From Sodiomyces alkalinus F11 (lineage: Eukaryota; Ascomycota; Sordariomycetes; Glomerellales; Plectosphaerellaceae), in NCBI RefSeq assembly GCF_003711515.1, contig NW_021167079.1:3627185-3691184 (forward strand): DNA of 64,000 bases, given 5' to 3'. The notes under the pieces were generated by a model. The model ran no database searches, was not told the DNA's origin, and worked only from the letters and a program-made list of their open reading frames with translations. Within the stretch, counting starts at the first letter, position 1, and each line of letters starts with the position of its first letter. Positions 1-12,699 of this stretch are shown piece by piece. The position numbers and the translations under genes are program-made.

Positions 1-400
1 ATCCTCCTCTCTGCTAAAAGCAGAAATACCTTAGTAAAAAGCTTTTAGATAAATACCTAAAACCCTATAAAATTAAGGAAGTTATAGGGAATCACGGCCT
101 CGCCTATAAGTTAAAGCTCCTATTAACTATAAAAATTTATAATATTTTTCCTATTTCCCTCCTAAAGCTATAAAGCCCTTATATAAATAGCGTCTAGGTC
201 CCCTAGGAAGTTAAGGTAAAACCTTAGGAGTCCGATAAATACGAAGTTAAGAATATCCTAGCCTACCGTTATAATAAAAACCGCCGCTAATACGTAATTA
301 AGTAGGAAGGCTACGGCTATAAGGAAAATACTTAGGAACCCACGCGAAATATCCCGGAATTACTCCTTTATAAATATTATACTAGGAGGTCTCGATAGAC
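1..400 (+). pseudogene. Ty3/gypsy integrase C-terminus plus chromodomain, RIP-degenerate
   Basis: The plus-strand translation reads like the end of a chromovirus polyprotein. From about 50 there is an 'xGPYKIKEVIGxHGLAYKLKL' type integrase C-terminal stretch followed by 'KIYNIFPISLL'. From about 230 comes a chromodomain of the form YEVENILAYRYNKNRR..YVIK.EGYGY.ENT.EP. Stops fall exactly where the family has Trp or Gln (W of 'KWEGY', W of 'NTWEP'), the expected result of RIP. The element enters from outside the window, so only its 3' coding end is visible. The same family recurs at 31,962-32,930. It is clearly non-functional here. Confidence 0.8.
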
Positions 401-1560
401 TCCCTAGATAAACACTTAGAGCCTCTTAGGAGTTTAATCCTAATATACTAGGTCCAGGAAATACCTTACGTATTAGAACCTTAGGAATTTATATACCGAA
501 CCCGTAGACCTCCTAAATTAGGGTCTAGGAAATTAATTATTACCCTATAAGAACTTACTATTATACTAGATATAACAACTAAAAAGTATAATTCCTAAGA
601 CCCCGATATAAATCCTCGGTAACTATATATTAACCGTCCCCTAGCCCCTCCTCTTACTACGGCTACTTATTAAGTAGGTACTCGTATAAATATTTACCTA
701 TAGCTACGAAATATAGTAGCGTACTCTTTATAATCTCCTAATAAGACTAAGTATCTCGAACCGCCTCTTTAGCGACGCGGCGGACTATAGGAGTCTTATT
801 AAAGCCCTAATAGTTTTAGGCCTAATAGCCGCTCTTAGCCTTACCTAATAAAATTTATAGCTCCTTTAATTCGGCCTATTACTAAGTTAGTGAAATATAC
901 TCTCTTAGGAGATAAGGTTTACTTATAAGCTATATATCGGTATAATAGCCGCGTTTATTAGCTTTAATTAGATAACGCTATATACGCTTACCTAGTAACT
1001 TAGCCTTAAGGGTTATCTAGAAGTCTATTAATAATCCACGGAGTGGCTTATTAAGAAGGGGTTATAATTATTTACCTTTATATGACTCCGAGAACTATCA
1101 CCTTAGTAATACTTATATTTATACGAATTAATAGTATACGCCTCCCTATAGGCACTAAAGATAATGTAGTTATAACTACTATTTAGCTTAAGACGGAGGA
1201 AATACCACGTATAACGGTTATAAGGAGCGCGGGGGTAAGTAGGCTCTATATGCTTCTTAACCGTGCACGTAGTATCCTCCTACGGCTTATTATCGCCTTT
1301 ATAGGTATCGGCTATATCCTTATCCTTATCGACGTTATGAACCGTGTCGGGGTCCGGATTATCCTTATCCTCCTTTTCCTCCCCGTGGTTTACTATAACC
1401 ACCTTACTACCCTCTCCCTCGGAGAACCCCTTAAAGGAATTATCCTTAATTATAATAATACTATTATTATTATTCTCTTTATACTTATTAGGAGCGTACT
1501 CGCTACCTGATAATAGCTTAATAATAGGGCTATTACCCTAGTTAACCACTCTAGTAAGAG
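401..1560. other. Degenerate AT-rich repeat DNA, probably gypsy 3' end and older debris
   Basis: No gene is supported. The stretch is saturated with TpA and with stops in all frames. It probably includes the 3' untranslated part and LTR of the chromodomain gypsy that ends at about 400, but I cannot place LTR ends. Short open frames at 1,250-1,541 are low-complexity Ile/Leu/Tyr strings from a pyrimidine-rich, RIPed stretch and are not credible genes. Short (ATT)n runs occur near 1,460-1,480 and 1,555-1,585. Confidence 0.5.
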
Positions 1561-1979
1561 TATTATTATTATTATTAGTAATACTATGTTACTAGCCTAG
1601 TATTAGTCGTAGCGCTATATTCTCCTAATAAAGATTCTCTATATACTCTATAATAAGCGCTAACTAGTCTTTAGTTAGATTATTAGTAAAAGAGAATAGA
1701 TTAATTCGGCTATGCCTATTAACCACGGGCGCGTAATAGGAGTAAAATCGATAAAACCACGAAGACAGAGATTATAACCAGCGCCTCCCTCCCGGGATAC
1801 TAGCGTAGCGGCACCGTAATACCAGCGCTACGGTATAACCGGAAGAGATATAGGATAATCCCGCCCCTATTATCTCGATTTCGTCTATATAGAATTCGTA
1901 ATAGGCTACTTTTTATAATACGAGCACTCTCCCCCCCCCCCCCTTACCCGTGGCGGGATATAGCGCGGAACTAATATAA

Positions 1980-3310
1980 GACCGAAAAGAGACTACTATA
2001 CCCCCCGGAACTAAGAGTAACTAAGATTAAGGCAGAAATGTAGGCCTTACTAGCTAATAGGAACACGATCGAGTAGGTTATAAAGCTAATAGCGGAATTA
2101 ATTATAATACATATTACTTATAAGAATACTAGCATAATACCGCTAGTATACCTACACGTTACTGTTTATCACGTTATACGAGAGGAACTCCGAAAAGCAA
2201 TAAGTAGTATAAAAAAGACCTAGGCTAATATTATAGCCCGGGCTCCCGCGGCGGTACCGCCGCGGGACCCCGCCCCCCTGAAAATAATCCCTGCTAGGTA
2301 TTACCGGGACCTAATTATCCGCTAAAGAACCCTCCCCGAAGATTAGCCCCTTAAAGATAAGACCCTAAAGGAGATTATCTAAGCTATAAACGCCACGACT
2401 ACCCGACACGATACTATAGCGGTATAAAAGCTACCAAGCGGGGATATCTATCTTACCTTTACAAAAAGGGTATAATAATAGGCTACCTATAAGGAATAAT
2501 AGATTAAGAAGGTCTTTAATAAAGGAGCTACCCTAGCCATATATACTTACCCTACGCTAGCTAAGGCTATCCCTTAGAAGGTCCTTAACGCCCTATCTAA
2601 AGAAGACCTACTAGTATCCTTATAAGACACGAACCCTAAGGTAAAAATTATCCGAGTATAATAACGGGTACCCCGCTATAGCACCGGTAAGGTAGCGCTC
2701 CTCCTGATCGAATCGGCTTTACTAGAAGGGGTAATAAGCCTTATCCGGAATACCCTGCTTTTTAAGGGGGGTGGCTATATCTATAAACTATATAACCCCG
2801 ACCTTAGTTCCCTAAAGTGCTATAACTACTTATACTTCGGCTACCGGGCGAATAGCTACCCTATAACGGAGAGGGTATACTATTACTACGCTAAGCCTAA
2901 ATTGGTATACCCTTAAGGCCTAGGATACCACGAAACTATAGCGCTAGGGCGCCCCCGCTACTATACTGCCTATACTAGAGACTATAATACCTTTAACGAT
3001 TTATACCGATTACTAAAAAAAGAGGCCGAGAAGACCCGCGAAGCGTATAAGTACCGAGCCAGGGACTTTAATATTGCCCGCTAGACTAAAGCGGTATACC
3101 CGTGGTAGCCGTAGATCTTCCCCCCGATTATTATCGCCTAGGACTAGGACCGCCCCCTCCGTAAAGGTAGGGGTTAGCCCCCGAAAAGGATTAGGGGATA
3201 AAAGGGCTCTCCGATACTAAGCCTAATAAACGCTTATATAGTCCCCCGCGGGGCCGATAAGGTACCGTAGTAAGAACCCTAAAGCTAGACCCCGGTTAGA
3301 CCGGGTATAT
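1980..3310 (+). pseudogene. LINE ORF1 (gag-like) with mutated zinc knuckle
   Basis: This is the first coding region of the LINE. At about 2,800-2,900 the translation gives a knuckle of the form C-Y-N-Y-x4-G-Y-R-A-N-S-Y, where the family has CxNCxxxGHxxxxC; Cys and His codons (TGY, CAY) have become Tyr (TAY). Further Tyr runs follow where a second knuckle is expected. The region stops near a C15 tract at 3,319-3,333, just before ORF2. The expected role is RNA binding of the LINE transcript. Many in-frame stops make it non-functional. Confidence 0.65.
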
Positions 3311-3339
3311 TATCTTAACCCCCCCCCCCCCCCTTTAAT

Positions 3340-6300
3340 TAATAGAAATCTATATCCTTTTATAGAATATAGGGAGGAGTTAGGCGTAACGGGAGCTACC
3401 GCTCTAGTACCACACCGAGTATAATATAATAGTAATTTAGGAACCCGGCCTTAACCGTTTTATAAAAAGCCCTATATACCCCTCCTAGGAGGTATACTAG
3501 CTAATTTAGGGAGGAGGCTATACCCTCCTATATATCTATAAGAGATACCCACTATATATAGAGCCGTAGCGGGACTACCGCGATACCCACACGGTTATAT
3601 TTAGGACTAGAGATAATACCCTTATAATCTAGTCGATTTACTTAGAGAATTACTAGTTAGCTAGGATCCCCTAGAATACGCCCTTATAAGATATATTCGA
3701 TACGGTACCGCTATAGGGCCGATATATCCTTATAGGGGACTTTAACCTATACTACCCCTTATAGTTATAGCTACCACGGTACTACCCCCGAGCCGATACC
3801 CTATTTACCGTTATAACCCGGTCAAACCTTAACCTAGTAACCCCCCCCGGAATAACTATAGGCCGGCGTGCTAGTACTATTAACCTTATATAGGTAACGT
3901 AAGGGCTCTGCTATAACTTTAGCGGCCCGGATAAGACTATTATCGGGTCTAACTATTACTTATAAATAGCCTAAATCCTTATAGAAACGGATACTATACC
4001 GATTACCGTGATAGTATTACCGCGGGACCTAACTAGGCCCCGCTAGGTCTAGAAAGACTTTAATCCCTTATAGGTCCCCTAGCTCCCTACTACGCGGCTA
4101 AAGTAGGCCGGCCCCTTTATATTACTAGAAGATATTAACTTAGTATTAGATAACCTAATAGTAGACCTTATAACTATAGCCGATAAGACCGCGCCGCGCC
4201 GTTATAGGGGTACCCCTAAACGCCTTTTTACCCCTTAGTAGAACGCGGAGCTAACCGCCCTTACCTAGGAAATAAGGCGCCTTTACTATAGATATATATC
4301 TATAAAGTCCCGGAACCGATAGGACGAGTTCTAGGAAGCGGAGAGGCGCCGAGATAAGGCTATAGCGGTAGCGAAGCGGATATATTAACGGTACTTACTC
4401 TACTTAACCGGGAAGGATAATAGCTTTCTCTAGCGGCTATAAAAATAAGCACGAATTAAAGGGGGCGTATTACCGGACCCCCTATTAGTGCTACTACTAT
4501 ACTAAGACGATAGCGATTACCCCGTAACTATAGATATAGAGAAGGCCGAAGTCCTAAATAGGAAGTTCTCCCCCCCCCCCTCCTTACCGCCCCTAGGCCC
4601 TTAGGCGCGGAATTCCCCCCGGGGTAGGATATCCGCTAAAACATTACCGTAGCAGATATATAGGGGCGCCTTAAGAAGATAAAGCCCTAGGCGGTACTAG
4701 GCCTTAATAGACTCTTAGCAGAGCTCCTAAAAGTATATAGACCCCTTTTATATTAAAGACTTAGTGCTATCCTTATAGTATGCCTTAAAGCGAGCTACTA
4801 CCTAAAGAGGTACCGCTACGCTACTATAATAGTCCTTAAGTAGGAAGGCCGGCCGCTAGTCGACTACGGAATAGTAAAGGGCTAGCGACCGATATTACTC
4901 CTTAGTATAATAGATAAGGTCCTTAAGGGGATACTAGCCGACCGGATTATAACCGTAGCGGAGGAGTATCGGCTCCTCCTAAAAGGATAAATAGGTAACC
5001 GGATAGGGCGAAGTATAGAAATAGTAGTATAAAGAGTTATAAAGGCTATAAGGGCGAGCTAGGCCTATAGCGGCACTATTTCGATACTTTAACTAGATAT
5101 TAAAGACGCCTTCGATACTATCCCTTATTGTCGCCTTATTAAGGTACTCGAAAGGAAAGGCTACCCTTAATAGCTTATTACCCTAATTAGTAGCTTCCTC
5201 TAGGACTATATAGCCTAGCTATTATTTAATAGCGAAACAGCCCCCCTGCGGTACCTCCGCGGGGGTATACCGTAAGGCTCCCCGATCTCCTTTATCATCT
5301 TTATCCTTTATATCTCTATTCTATAAAAGGAGCTAAAAAGGGTCCTTAAAACGATAGTAGTAGGTTTTACCGATAACACGAATATTATCACCTTTAATAG
5401 GATAAAGGTATAGACGCGGTAACGCCTCGCCGCTATATAGCAGATATACCTAGAATAAGAGGTAGCGAGCGGATTATAGTTCGAATTAGCTAAGTATATT
5501 TATATCCCTTTTACGAAGTTATACTAACTCTTACTTACCCTGCTCCCCCTTAGTGCTATTTCGGTACCGGTAACGGAGGCGATAAAGTTCCTAGGCATTT
5601 AGCTTAATAAGAAGCTCGACTTCCGATAAAATACTAAAAAGATAAAAAGCCGTTTAACTACTTAAACATACGCCCTTTTAAGGCTTAGCGCGGTAATATA
5701 GGGGTATAGCTTCGTGGATATAGGAAGACTATACCTTATAGTAATACGATTAGTAATTACCTATTACGCCTTAACCGTTTATAAAATAGGGGCCGGCCCC
5801 CGGTAAGGCCCCGTAGCGGTACTTATAACGGTATAGAACCGGTGCCTCCGATTAATAGCCAGAGCCTATAAAGCCACGCCGGTTAGGGTCCTCGAAAAAG
5901 AGACCTTTATCCCCCCCCTTAACCTATACCTCTTAAGCCTTAGTGCCCGGAAGGTCCGCCGGATATTAGAGGAGGGAACCGAAGATAAGATATTAGCCGG
6001 AGTATACGCCGTAGCGAGAGCCTTAGCGGCACTAAATCGGTATTATAGGACCCACGCGGCCCTCGCGTGGATAGCGTAACTTAATACCCTAATAACCTAG
6101 GCTAGAAATAAAGCCCCGAGGAAAGCCCTTATAAGGGATTAGGGTTAAACCTAGGCAGAGTCACGGAAGCTATATACCTACGCCGTAGCGGTGCCGAACC
6201 GCCCCCTAATATAACGCTCCCTCCGAAAATATAAAGGACTCCTAAAGCTATAAAGCGCCGTACTTACCTAAATTAGATTAGAAAAGCTAGGCCTATAAGC

Positions 6301-8050
6301 CTTCTTAGTAAAACCGAGGGTGCCGGGATTTCTAATAACACGGTACCCCTACGGTAATAGGGGGGCAGAAATAGCGGAGTATATAATACTCTAGTGCTAG
6401 GATATAACCGAGGAAGAGTATAGGTAGCTTTTCGGTGCTATAGGGAGACTACTAACGATTAAACAAGATTTATACGATATACTAGACCACGACACGGAAG
6501 CCGGGGTAATTATAAGGTGGTTCCTATAATAGAAGAGGCTTAAGGATTTTTGCCTCGCCCTTAAAGTTATAAAGGCCTATAAAGATACCCGCGATACTAA
6601 AGGGGGACTATATCAGAGATAAGGTAACACGATAACTAATTAATTATTAGGATAACGGCTCTATAAGCCGGGACCCTAGCGGTATCGATATAGTATTATC
6701 ACGGTATTAATTAGCTTTTATCGTTATTACCTCCCTTAGAGGCATTAATACCGCTTTTAATATACTTAAGACCTTACTAGGCTAGTTAGCTAATACCGCT
6801 AGAGAGCTATAGCGGGACTAAGGGGGGAGCCACTTATAAGGTATTCTAGGATAAGGTCTATCTTACCCTCTAAATATCTTATCTAATAAGATAACTCCTA
6901 TACCTTTACCGACGCGGTGCCGCCGCGACTATAACTAAAAGGTAACGCCCGGTTTAGGGCCCGGCTAAAAGACCGGGACGCTATCCCTAGGCGCTCTTTA
7001 GCGTATAACTTATTAGCGTGGAACCGCTACGGCACCGAAGGGGGATACCTATAGTAGCGATACCAGCGTTATTAGCGGTCTTTACCGCCACGTACGCCTA
7101 ATAGATATCTATAAGGCGTTACTGCTACTTCTTAGTAGCGGAGGGGACTTATTAAACTATTAACTATATCTACCCCGATATATACACGATACTACTACGG
7201 TACCGAGGCGACTTATATCCTTATATAGATAGCGATTATCAGTATACTAATAATAAGCCGCGCCTATTCCCGTGGTATTAGCGTAGGCTTTTATATTATC
7301 GGGGTAAATACCTAAACGCTTACTATAACGACTATAACTGCCCTATATTAGCGCTATAATACTACTCCGATACTACTAAGGGCTATATACGGTATAACAC
7401 GAACTATTCCGCGATTATAGCGACGGTTATTATTACTAGTATTAGTATTATTAGGAGACGATATCTATAACTATTAGCACGCTACTACTAAGGCACCGGT
7501 ACGCCATGAAGACAACTTATATTATACTACTACTTTAGATTACTTATTTATATATATAAATCGCTATTATTTTACCTAGTTAACCCTACGACACTAAGCC
7601 ACCGCGATATTACCTATAAGATACCTATAGTTAAAATATAATAGGAATATAACGAGAAAACTAAAGGGGTTTATTAGTTAGTATAGGCCGTAACGATATA
7701 TCTATAAGACCGTAAACGGGAATAGACCGGGGAAAACCTATAACGAACTCGTTAGCGTTATAGGAGGAAAAGGGAGGAGTAAGGTATAAAGGCCTTAGGG
7801 GATATTAACTATCTAATTCTTATAATAGGGTAGGGCCTTATTCCCCTTACCTGCCGCCGAATATAGCAGGAACCTACCTAGGAGAGGCAGGAGGCGCCTA
7901 CCTCCTATACTCTCTTTATTAACTAAACGGAAGGAATAAAGGCATAATCCCCGAGGGATATAGGGAGCCCGAGGAGGGAGAGCCGTAGCTACTATATAAC
8001 GGAAGCGTGGTAGCGCCCCCTCGGCCCCTATTTCACTAATAGAGATTAGC
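3340..8050 (+). pseudogene. LINE ORF2: endonuclease, reverse transcriptase, RNase H (RIPed)
   Basis: The start resembles the Tad1-type 'LQYNIGRS' endonuclease opening at about 3,350. The 'GDFNL' motif is at about 3,735 and 'STINLI.VT' at about 3,870. The RT begins near 4,850, with 'LDIKDAFDTIP' at about 5,095, 'GIP.GSPIS' at about 5,265 and the active-site box at about 5,370 reading GFTDN instead of GFADD. That is two changes explained by TpG-to-TpA. RNase H starts at about 6,900 with 'YTFTDA'. The order EN-RT-RNaseH is that of fungal Tad1 LINEs. The D-to-N change in the catalytic box and frequent stops show an inactive copy. Confidence 0.8.
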
Positions 8051-8300
8051 CTAGGCTAACCTACCTAACTATTAGCCTGCTATACTTCCTGTTTGTTACC
8101 GGCCTAAAGGTAAGATCCATATACGTAATAGGGACGAACCGGGGCTATATCGGCCCCGTAGCGGCACCTCTCCACCTAAGGAAGTGTATAGAGGTTTTCC
8201 CCGGGTTTTACCCGGGTTTTCCCCTATATAGCCACCCGAGAAGGACCGTATAGCCTAGAAAGACTCCTATAGATAGATTAGTTAGAATAGCGGAGTAAGA

Positions 8301-8322
8301 TTAATAATAATAATAATAATAG
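8301..8322 (+). repeat. (TAA)n tail of LINE copy 1
   Basis: About seven TAA units close the LINE. The antisense copy has the matching ATT/TTA run at its left end (17,187-17,205). Non-LTR elements commonly end in such simple repeats, so this marks the 3' end. Confidence 0.75.
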
Positions 8323-8334
8323 TTAGATTATTAG

Positions 8335-10581
8335 ATATAGTTATAAAAGGCGTAAGCGTGCTAATATTATAAATTATTCAATATTATAAAGAAAGACTAC
8401 CCCTTATTATTTATTAATCTCGAATAATAAATATAGAGAGACACTTATTAGTGTAAAAACGGCTATAAATATAGACTTATATTAGGAAAGAAAAATATTA
8501 GAAGAAGGATATACGAGAAAACGGTTAATATTATTATTATTACTATAGTAAAAGGTTAACTGACCCTGGAGAACCGTGTATACCTTCCTTATATCCACCA
8601 CGACGATATATTATACCTACTATTAGACCTCCTATATCCTTTTATTTCTGCCACGATAAGAACCGTAGTGGTTAACGGTAACACTATAGGTAATCTCTTT
8701 TTATACTTCCTTTGAAGATATTTTAGGTATGTTATTTATTTACACGATAGTTATGTATAGATTCCTTTTTATTTCGCTCTTTAAACTAATTATACTACCC
8801 TTAGGACCTTTATGCCTGAATAACGTCTTAGTTGAATATAGCTATATCTGTGGTTTAAAGGCGAACGCTTATTATCTTCCTCGAGTACTCTAAGTGGGAA
8901 TAAAGAACCCGGTCTAAATAAAGACGGTTATCCTAAAGAGTTTCGTAATAATACAGGCTTCCTTTGCTAGATAACTAATCCCTCTTTAATTATCCGCACT
9001 TACGCTCCTAAGGATAGGAGTATTTTTAGAGAGGGGTATATTATCAGAATATACAGTGCTTATACGTTGCTATAGGACTAGCGCTAGACTTATATATAGA
9101 TAGGGGGATTATAGTCAGATACCTACGCCTCCGCCGTTAAAGTAGCCTTATAGCGTATTATTATTACCCTCGTAACTATTAACAGGTGGCCTGTTCGTTA
9201 GCTTAACGTTATAGGTAGCCACCTTCACAGCGACCTCGAGGAACAGGTTTATATAAGGCAGTTCGGAATACTACCAGACTTCGTTAAGGACCCCTGATAT
9301 TAACACCTCGTAACTTAACTTAGCTAGTATCCTAACCTCCTTATACGCCTCTGTAAAGCCCTTTACGGCCTAAAGCAGGGAGGGTACTAGTGGTAATAAC
9401 GGCTCCGTAAAGAGCTAAATTCCCTTAGCTATAAACCACTAATTTCTAACCCCGCGATCTATTATAACGCCACCGTCGGCGTTATCGTCTCCACGTATAT
9501 TAACGACTTCCTTATTACCGGTCCTCCTATAGTAACACTCTAGCTATTTAACTAATTAGCTAAACGCCTCGATATTATCGATCTAGGCCTCGCCGACTAC
9601 TTCCTTAGAGTCCGTATTTAATAGAATACTGCCCGTAAAATAACCGTAATTATATAAGACGCCTACGTCGTAGAGGCTCTAGAGGAGCTTACCTATACTA
9701 CCATAAGATCGGTAACTATACTAATAGATCTAAACCAGCTCGCTGCCGCCGTGGGCAGAGGAACTAATACTGCCCCCGGACCCAGAACTAATAATATCAC
9801 TACTATACCGCTAGACGAAAAGGAATATACCCTATACCGTAAAATTATAGGGAAACTATTATACCTAGTATGCCTAATAAGACCTGATATTATCTACGCC
9901 GCCTCTCTTTAGGGACGCTTTAGCCACGCGCCTTTTAATAACTACCTTATCGGCGTTAAAAGGATCCTACGATACCTTCGCGGCCGCCTATCTAATAGGC
10001 TTATCTTCCGCGGCGGTAAAGACTACTAACCTACCACGGGCAACCGCCTAGAACTCTATAGGGCTTCGGATTTAAGCTTTGCTAACGCTAAAGACGCAAG
10101 ATCAACTACTAGATAGGTTTTTTTTATAGCTAGAGCACTAATTACCTTGTCTTCTAAACGCTAGGCTCGCTTTATAAAATCTATACCTAAAGCCGAGTTC
10201 TACGCCCTTAGTAACGCTATCTAAATAGCCTAATAGATACGCTACCTCCTATAGGAGCTTAGCAAGGACCTTGCCCCTATCACTATTCAAGTCGATAATA
10301 CTAGCGCTATCGCGGAGTCAGAGCGTTTTAATCGTAGTAAGTTTACGTTACTTAACTACTCCTACGTCTTTAACGCTATAGACTATAAGGAGGTTAAGAT
10401 CGAGTATATTAAGAGCGCTGATAACCCCACTAATAGCTTTATAAAGCCCCTATAACCAGGGCCGTTTAATAACTTTAAGGGCCTCCTTAATATAGAATAG
10501 ATACTATAGGCAGGTTACTAGTTAACATTAGTTAAATCGTCGCTCCTCTACTACCTAGATACCTAATAATTTAAAGGGGAG
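8335..10581 (+). pseudogene. Ty1/copia pol fragment: RT and RNase H
   Basis: The plus-strand translation shows copia motifs. There is 'QLNVIGSHLHSDLEEQVYIRQ' type sequence at about 9,200-9,260, 'KALYGLKQ' at about 9,355, a degraded YVDD box ('VYINDFLITG') at about 9,495, 'DLGLADYFL' at about 9,580, 'IGKLLYLV..RPDIIYA' at about 9,850 and 'RILRYLRG' at about 9,960. RNase H with 'RSTTR.VF' and 'KAEFYALSNA' runs to about 10,500. The part before 9,000 is weaker. RIP is milder here than in neighbouring elements (many CA/TG remain). Gag, protease and the 5' LTR are missing, so the element is 5'-truncated. Confidence 0.8.
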
Positions 10582-10832
10582 TGTAAACGTATAATGCATA
10601 ACTATATCGGCCCTATATAGCCGTGGTCTAATAACTAGTCCTGCGGGATATCGTCGGTATAAAAACGGTGGACTCTTCGGGCGTAGGTATATTAAACGAA
10701 CGGTGTTTATATAGGGAAACCGTTCTGCTTAAGTACCCTAGCCCGTATCGTCCAGACTAGACATGTACCCTAGCTCTTTAGTTAACGTAATCTCCTTACG
10801 TAATAATGCTAGGTTGATCTTGTATTTTCACA
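10582..10832 (+). repeat. 3' LTR of the copia element at 8.3-10.6 kb
   Basis: A polypurine tract (AAAGGGGAG) ends at 10,581. It is followed directly by TGTAAACG, and the segment ends in TTTTCACA at 10,832, giving TG...CA ends and a 251-bp LTR. Its position right after RNase H is what copia elements show. No matching 5' LTR was found upstream. Confidence 0.65.
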
Positions 10833-10844
10833 GGATTATCTCTA

Positions 10845-11193
10845 CCCGTGCCCGCCCCACTTATCGGGAGTTCGTTCCCCACCAACCCTTATAAGTTAGT
10901 GCTTAACAGTAGAATAGCCAGGCCAGTAGGATAACCACTTGCATATCTACCCTTAAAAGCAAAGATAATTTTATTTATAAAACTCTCTATAGCTTCTTTA
11001 TCAGTACCTGATTCTATACTTAAAAAATTACGGTCTTTACTTAGGTTTTGTATAGTAGATATTAAGTGGGTATTCTACTTTTATATGGTAGATATATAAG
11101 TGGTTATTCTACTGTCCTGGCTATCCTACTATCACGTACCAACTTATAAGGGTTGGTGAGGAAGGAACTCCCGATAAGTGGGGCGGGCACGGG
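10845..11193. mobile_element. 349-bp MITE with ~108-bp inverted arms, TA target site
   Basis: The ends are CCCGTGCCCGCCCCACTT at the left and its complement at the right. The arms match for about 108 bp at roughly 90% identity around a centre of about 130 bp. TA flanks both ends (10,843-10,844 and 11,194-11,195), as in Tc1/mariner-superfamily insertions. No transposase is encoded. Unlike everything around it, the element keeps its CpA/TpG content. Confidence 0.85.
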
Positions 11194-11195
11194 TA

Positions 11196-12275
11196 ATCCT
11201 TATACCCCTCGCCCTTCTCTTAACGATATTTCTAATCTGTTCTATAATACCGTTTTAATTCTATAAATATAGTGCCGACGGCTAGCCTTCTACCCCCTTA
11301 GCAGCGAGGAAAGTAATAATTTCTGGGTGCTAAAATATCTCGAAGTCGGCCCTTATAATACGTGGTTTAACCTTAAATTAGGTCTTAAGTAGGGTAAAGA
11401 CGTATTTTAACAAATAAAGGATAAAGCCTTAGTTTTTTTTCTATAGATAGTAATTCTACGTATAACCTATAAATATATTTATAACGAATATAATAGACTT
11501 ATATAGACCGTCTTATAATTCCGACTCTTCTAGATGGTGAAAAGTAATAGCTAAGGCGTTACCGGGCTTTAATAGGTAGAGGGATAGTATCCGCTTAATC
11601 TACACCGGGACTTATAATTACCTATATGCGTTATATTCGGTAGTATGCAGTCCTTTAATTCTTACCTTCTAGGTAGTATTAATAATCCTTATACGGGTAT
11701 CTATACCGTAGTAGCCAAGGCGTTTATACTATCTTTATATTATAGTGTTATATGGTTACTGCGGTTATCGTGATCCTCCGTGCGGGTTAGCGCGTAGGTG
11801 CCGAGCCGAAACCGCGAATACTATAATAGTAGTTATAGCTACCGCACGTTTAATTATATACTAGCCGTAGATATCTAGTAGCATATGGATAGGCCGGTTA
11901 TTAGTAGAGGTAACGATAGTATCGTTTATAGTATTCTAGCGGTAGCCTTATAGCCATAGCTAATATTCCGAGATAATATTAGTAATAAATTCCTTGTAGT
12001 ATACGGTATCGTATAGACGTAATAGTGTTTTCTTGCCGGATAGGGATTATACACGTAGCTTAACGTCTCCGTAGTCGAGGATAGGAGCCTTATAGGCGCC
12101 TACCTATTATAATAAATATAAAGCATTATTAGGTAGTCTAATAGGTATAAAACGGTCTTAATTATAAAAGATATAGATTAACGATAGTAAGTCTAGCATT
12201 GCGTAGCTTAGTAGTACTTTGGCTTAGTTAATAGAGAGGGATACTCCTTATTCTTATAATCTTAATAGTATTTTT
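11196..12275 (-). pseudogene. Copia (family C1) integrase-region fragment, antisense
   Basis: The reverse complement matches, with scattered RIP differences, the integrase start of the copia element at 49,303-49,800 (shared blocks include the 'CTCGGCTACTACGG' and 'GGTAATTATAAG' neighbourhoods). Its right end matches the segment ending at about 38,893. The homology stops at 12,275, exactly where another copia LTR begins. Stops are frequent. It is the same family as the elements at 38.5-40.9 kb and 49.3-53.25 kb. Confidence 0.65.
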
Positions 12276-12687
12276 TGATAATTAAGATGAAAATGGAATT
12301 GATTCTTAAAGACTTGGATTGTTGTGAACGAAGAAGTATGGATTCCTTCGTTATATATGACTTGTATAAGAAAAAAGAAGAATGGATTCGGGGAATCCGA
12401 GGAACGGTAAAGTCATCGAAGAGGGTGGCGAAACCGTAGTCGTACGACGACGTCACGATAAAGTAGCACGATAATATCGTCACGATATCGAATAACTAAC
12501 AGTATTTCGATATAATACTAACCTCGATAGTATAGGATACAGTATATAGTATAATCGAGGAAACTTATAAGTATAGTATAGTATATTATAAGCCTAGCTT
12601 TCCTATATCAGAGGTCTAGTATTAAGCTAGAGGCTTAAATATATTTATAAATATACACTTAGGTATTATTTTATAATAATATCAACA
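12276..12687 (-). repeat. LTR of a second copia family (C2), antisense
   Basis: On the minus strand the segment starts TGTTGATATT right after a polypurine run (ATAGGGGGG, at 12,688-12,697) and ends AATTATCA at 12,276, giving TG...CA and 412 bp. Its position next to a copia RNase H identifies it as the 3' LTR. The open frame at 12,262-12,483 lies inside it and is not a gene. Confidence 0.65.
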
Positions 12688-12699
12688 CCCCCCTATAAG

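Larger units (their letters stand above)
1600..8325 (+). mobile_element. Tad1-like LINE (non-LTR retrotransposon), copy 1, RIP-inactivated
   Basis: This is a two-ORF non-LTR element on the plus strand. ORF1 carries a gag-type zinc knuckle. ORF2 has AP endonuclease, reverse transcriptase and RNase H in that order, and the element ends in a (TAA)n tail at about 8,301-8,321. The 3' boundary is fixed by comparison with the antisense copy at 17,187-19,750, which shares everything from about 5,650 to the tail. The 5' boundary is uncertain: I see coding-like sequence from about 1,950 and place the start loosely. No LTRs are present. TpG-to-TpA changes convert key residues, so the copy is dead. Confidence 0.8.

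Noticed and set aside
1250..1541. Two overlapping small frames of Ile/Leu-rich sequence
   Set aside because: Low-complexity by-products of RIPed, pyrimidine-rich DNA.
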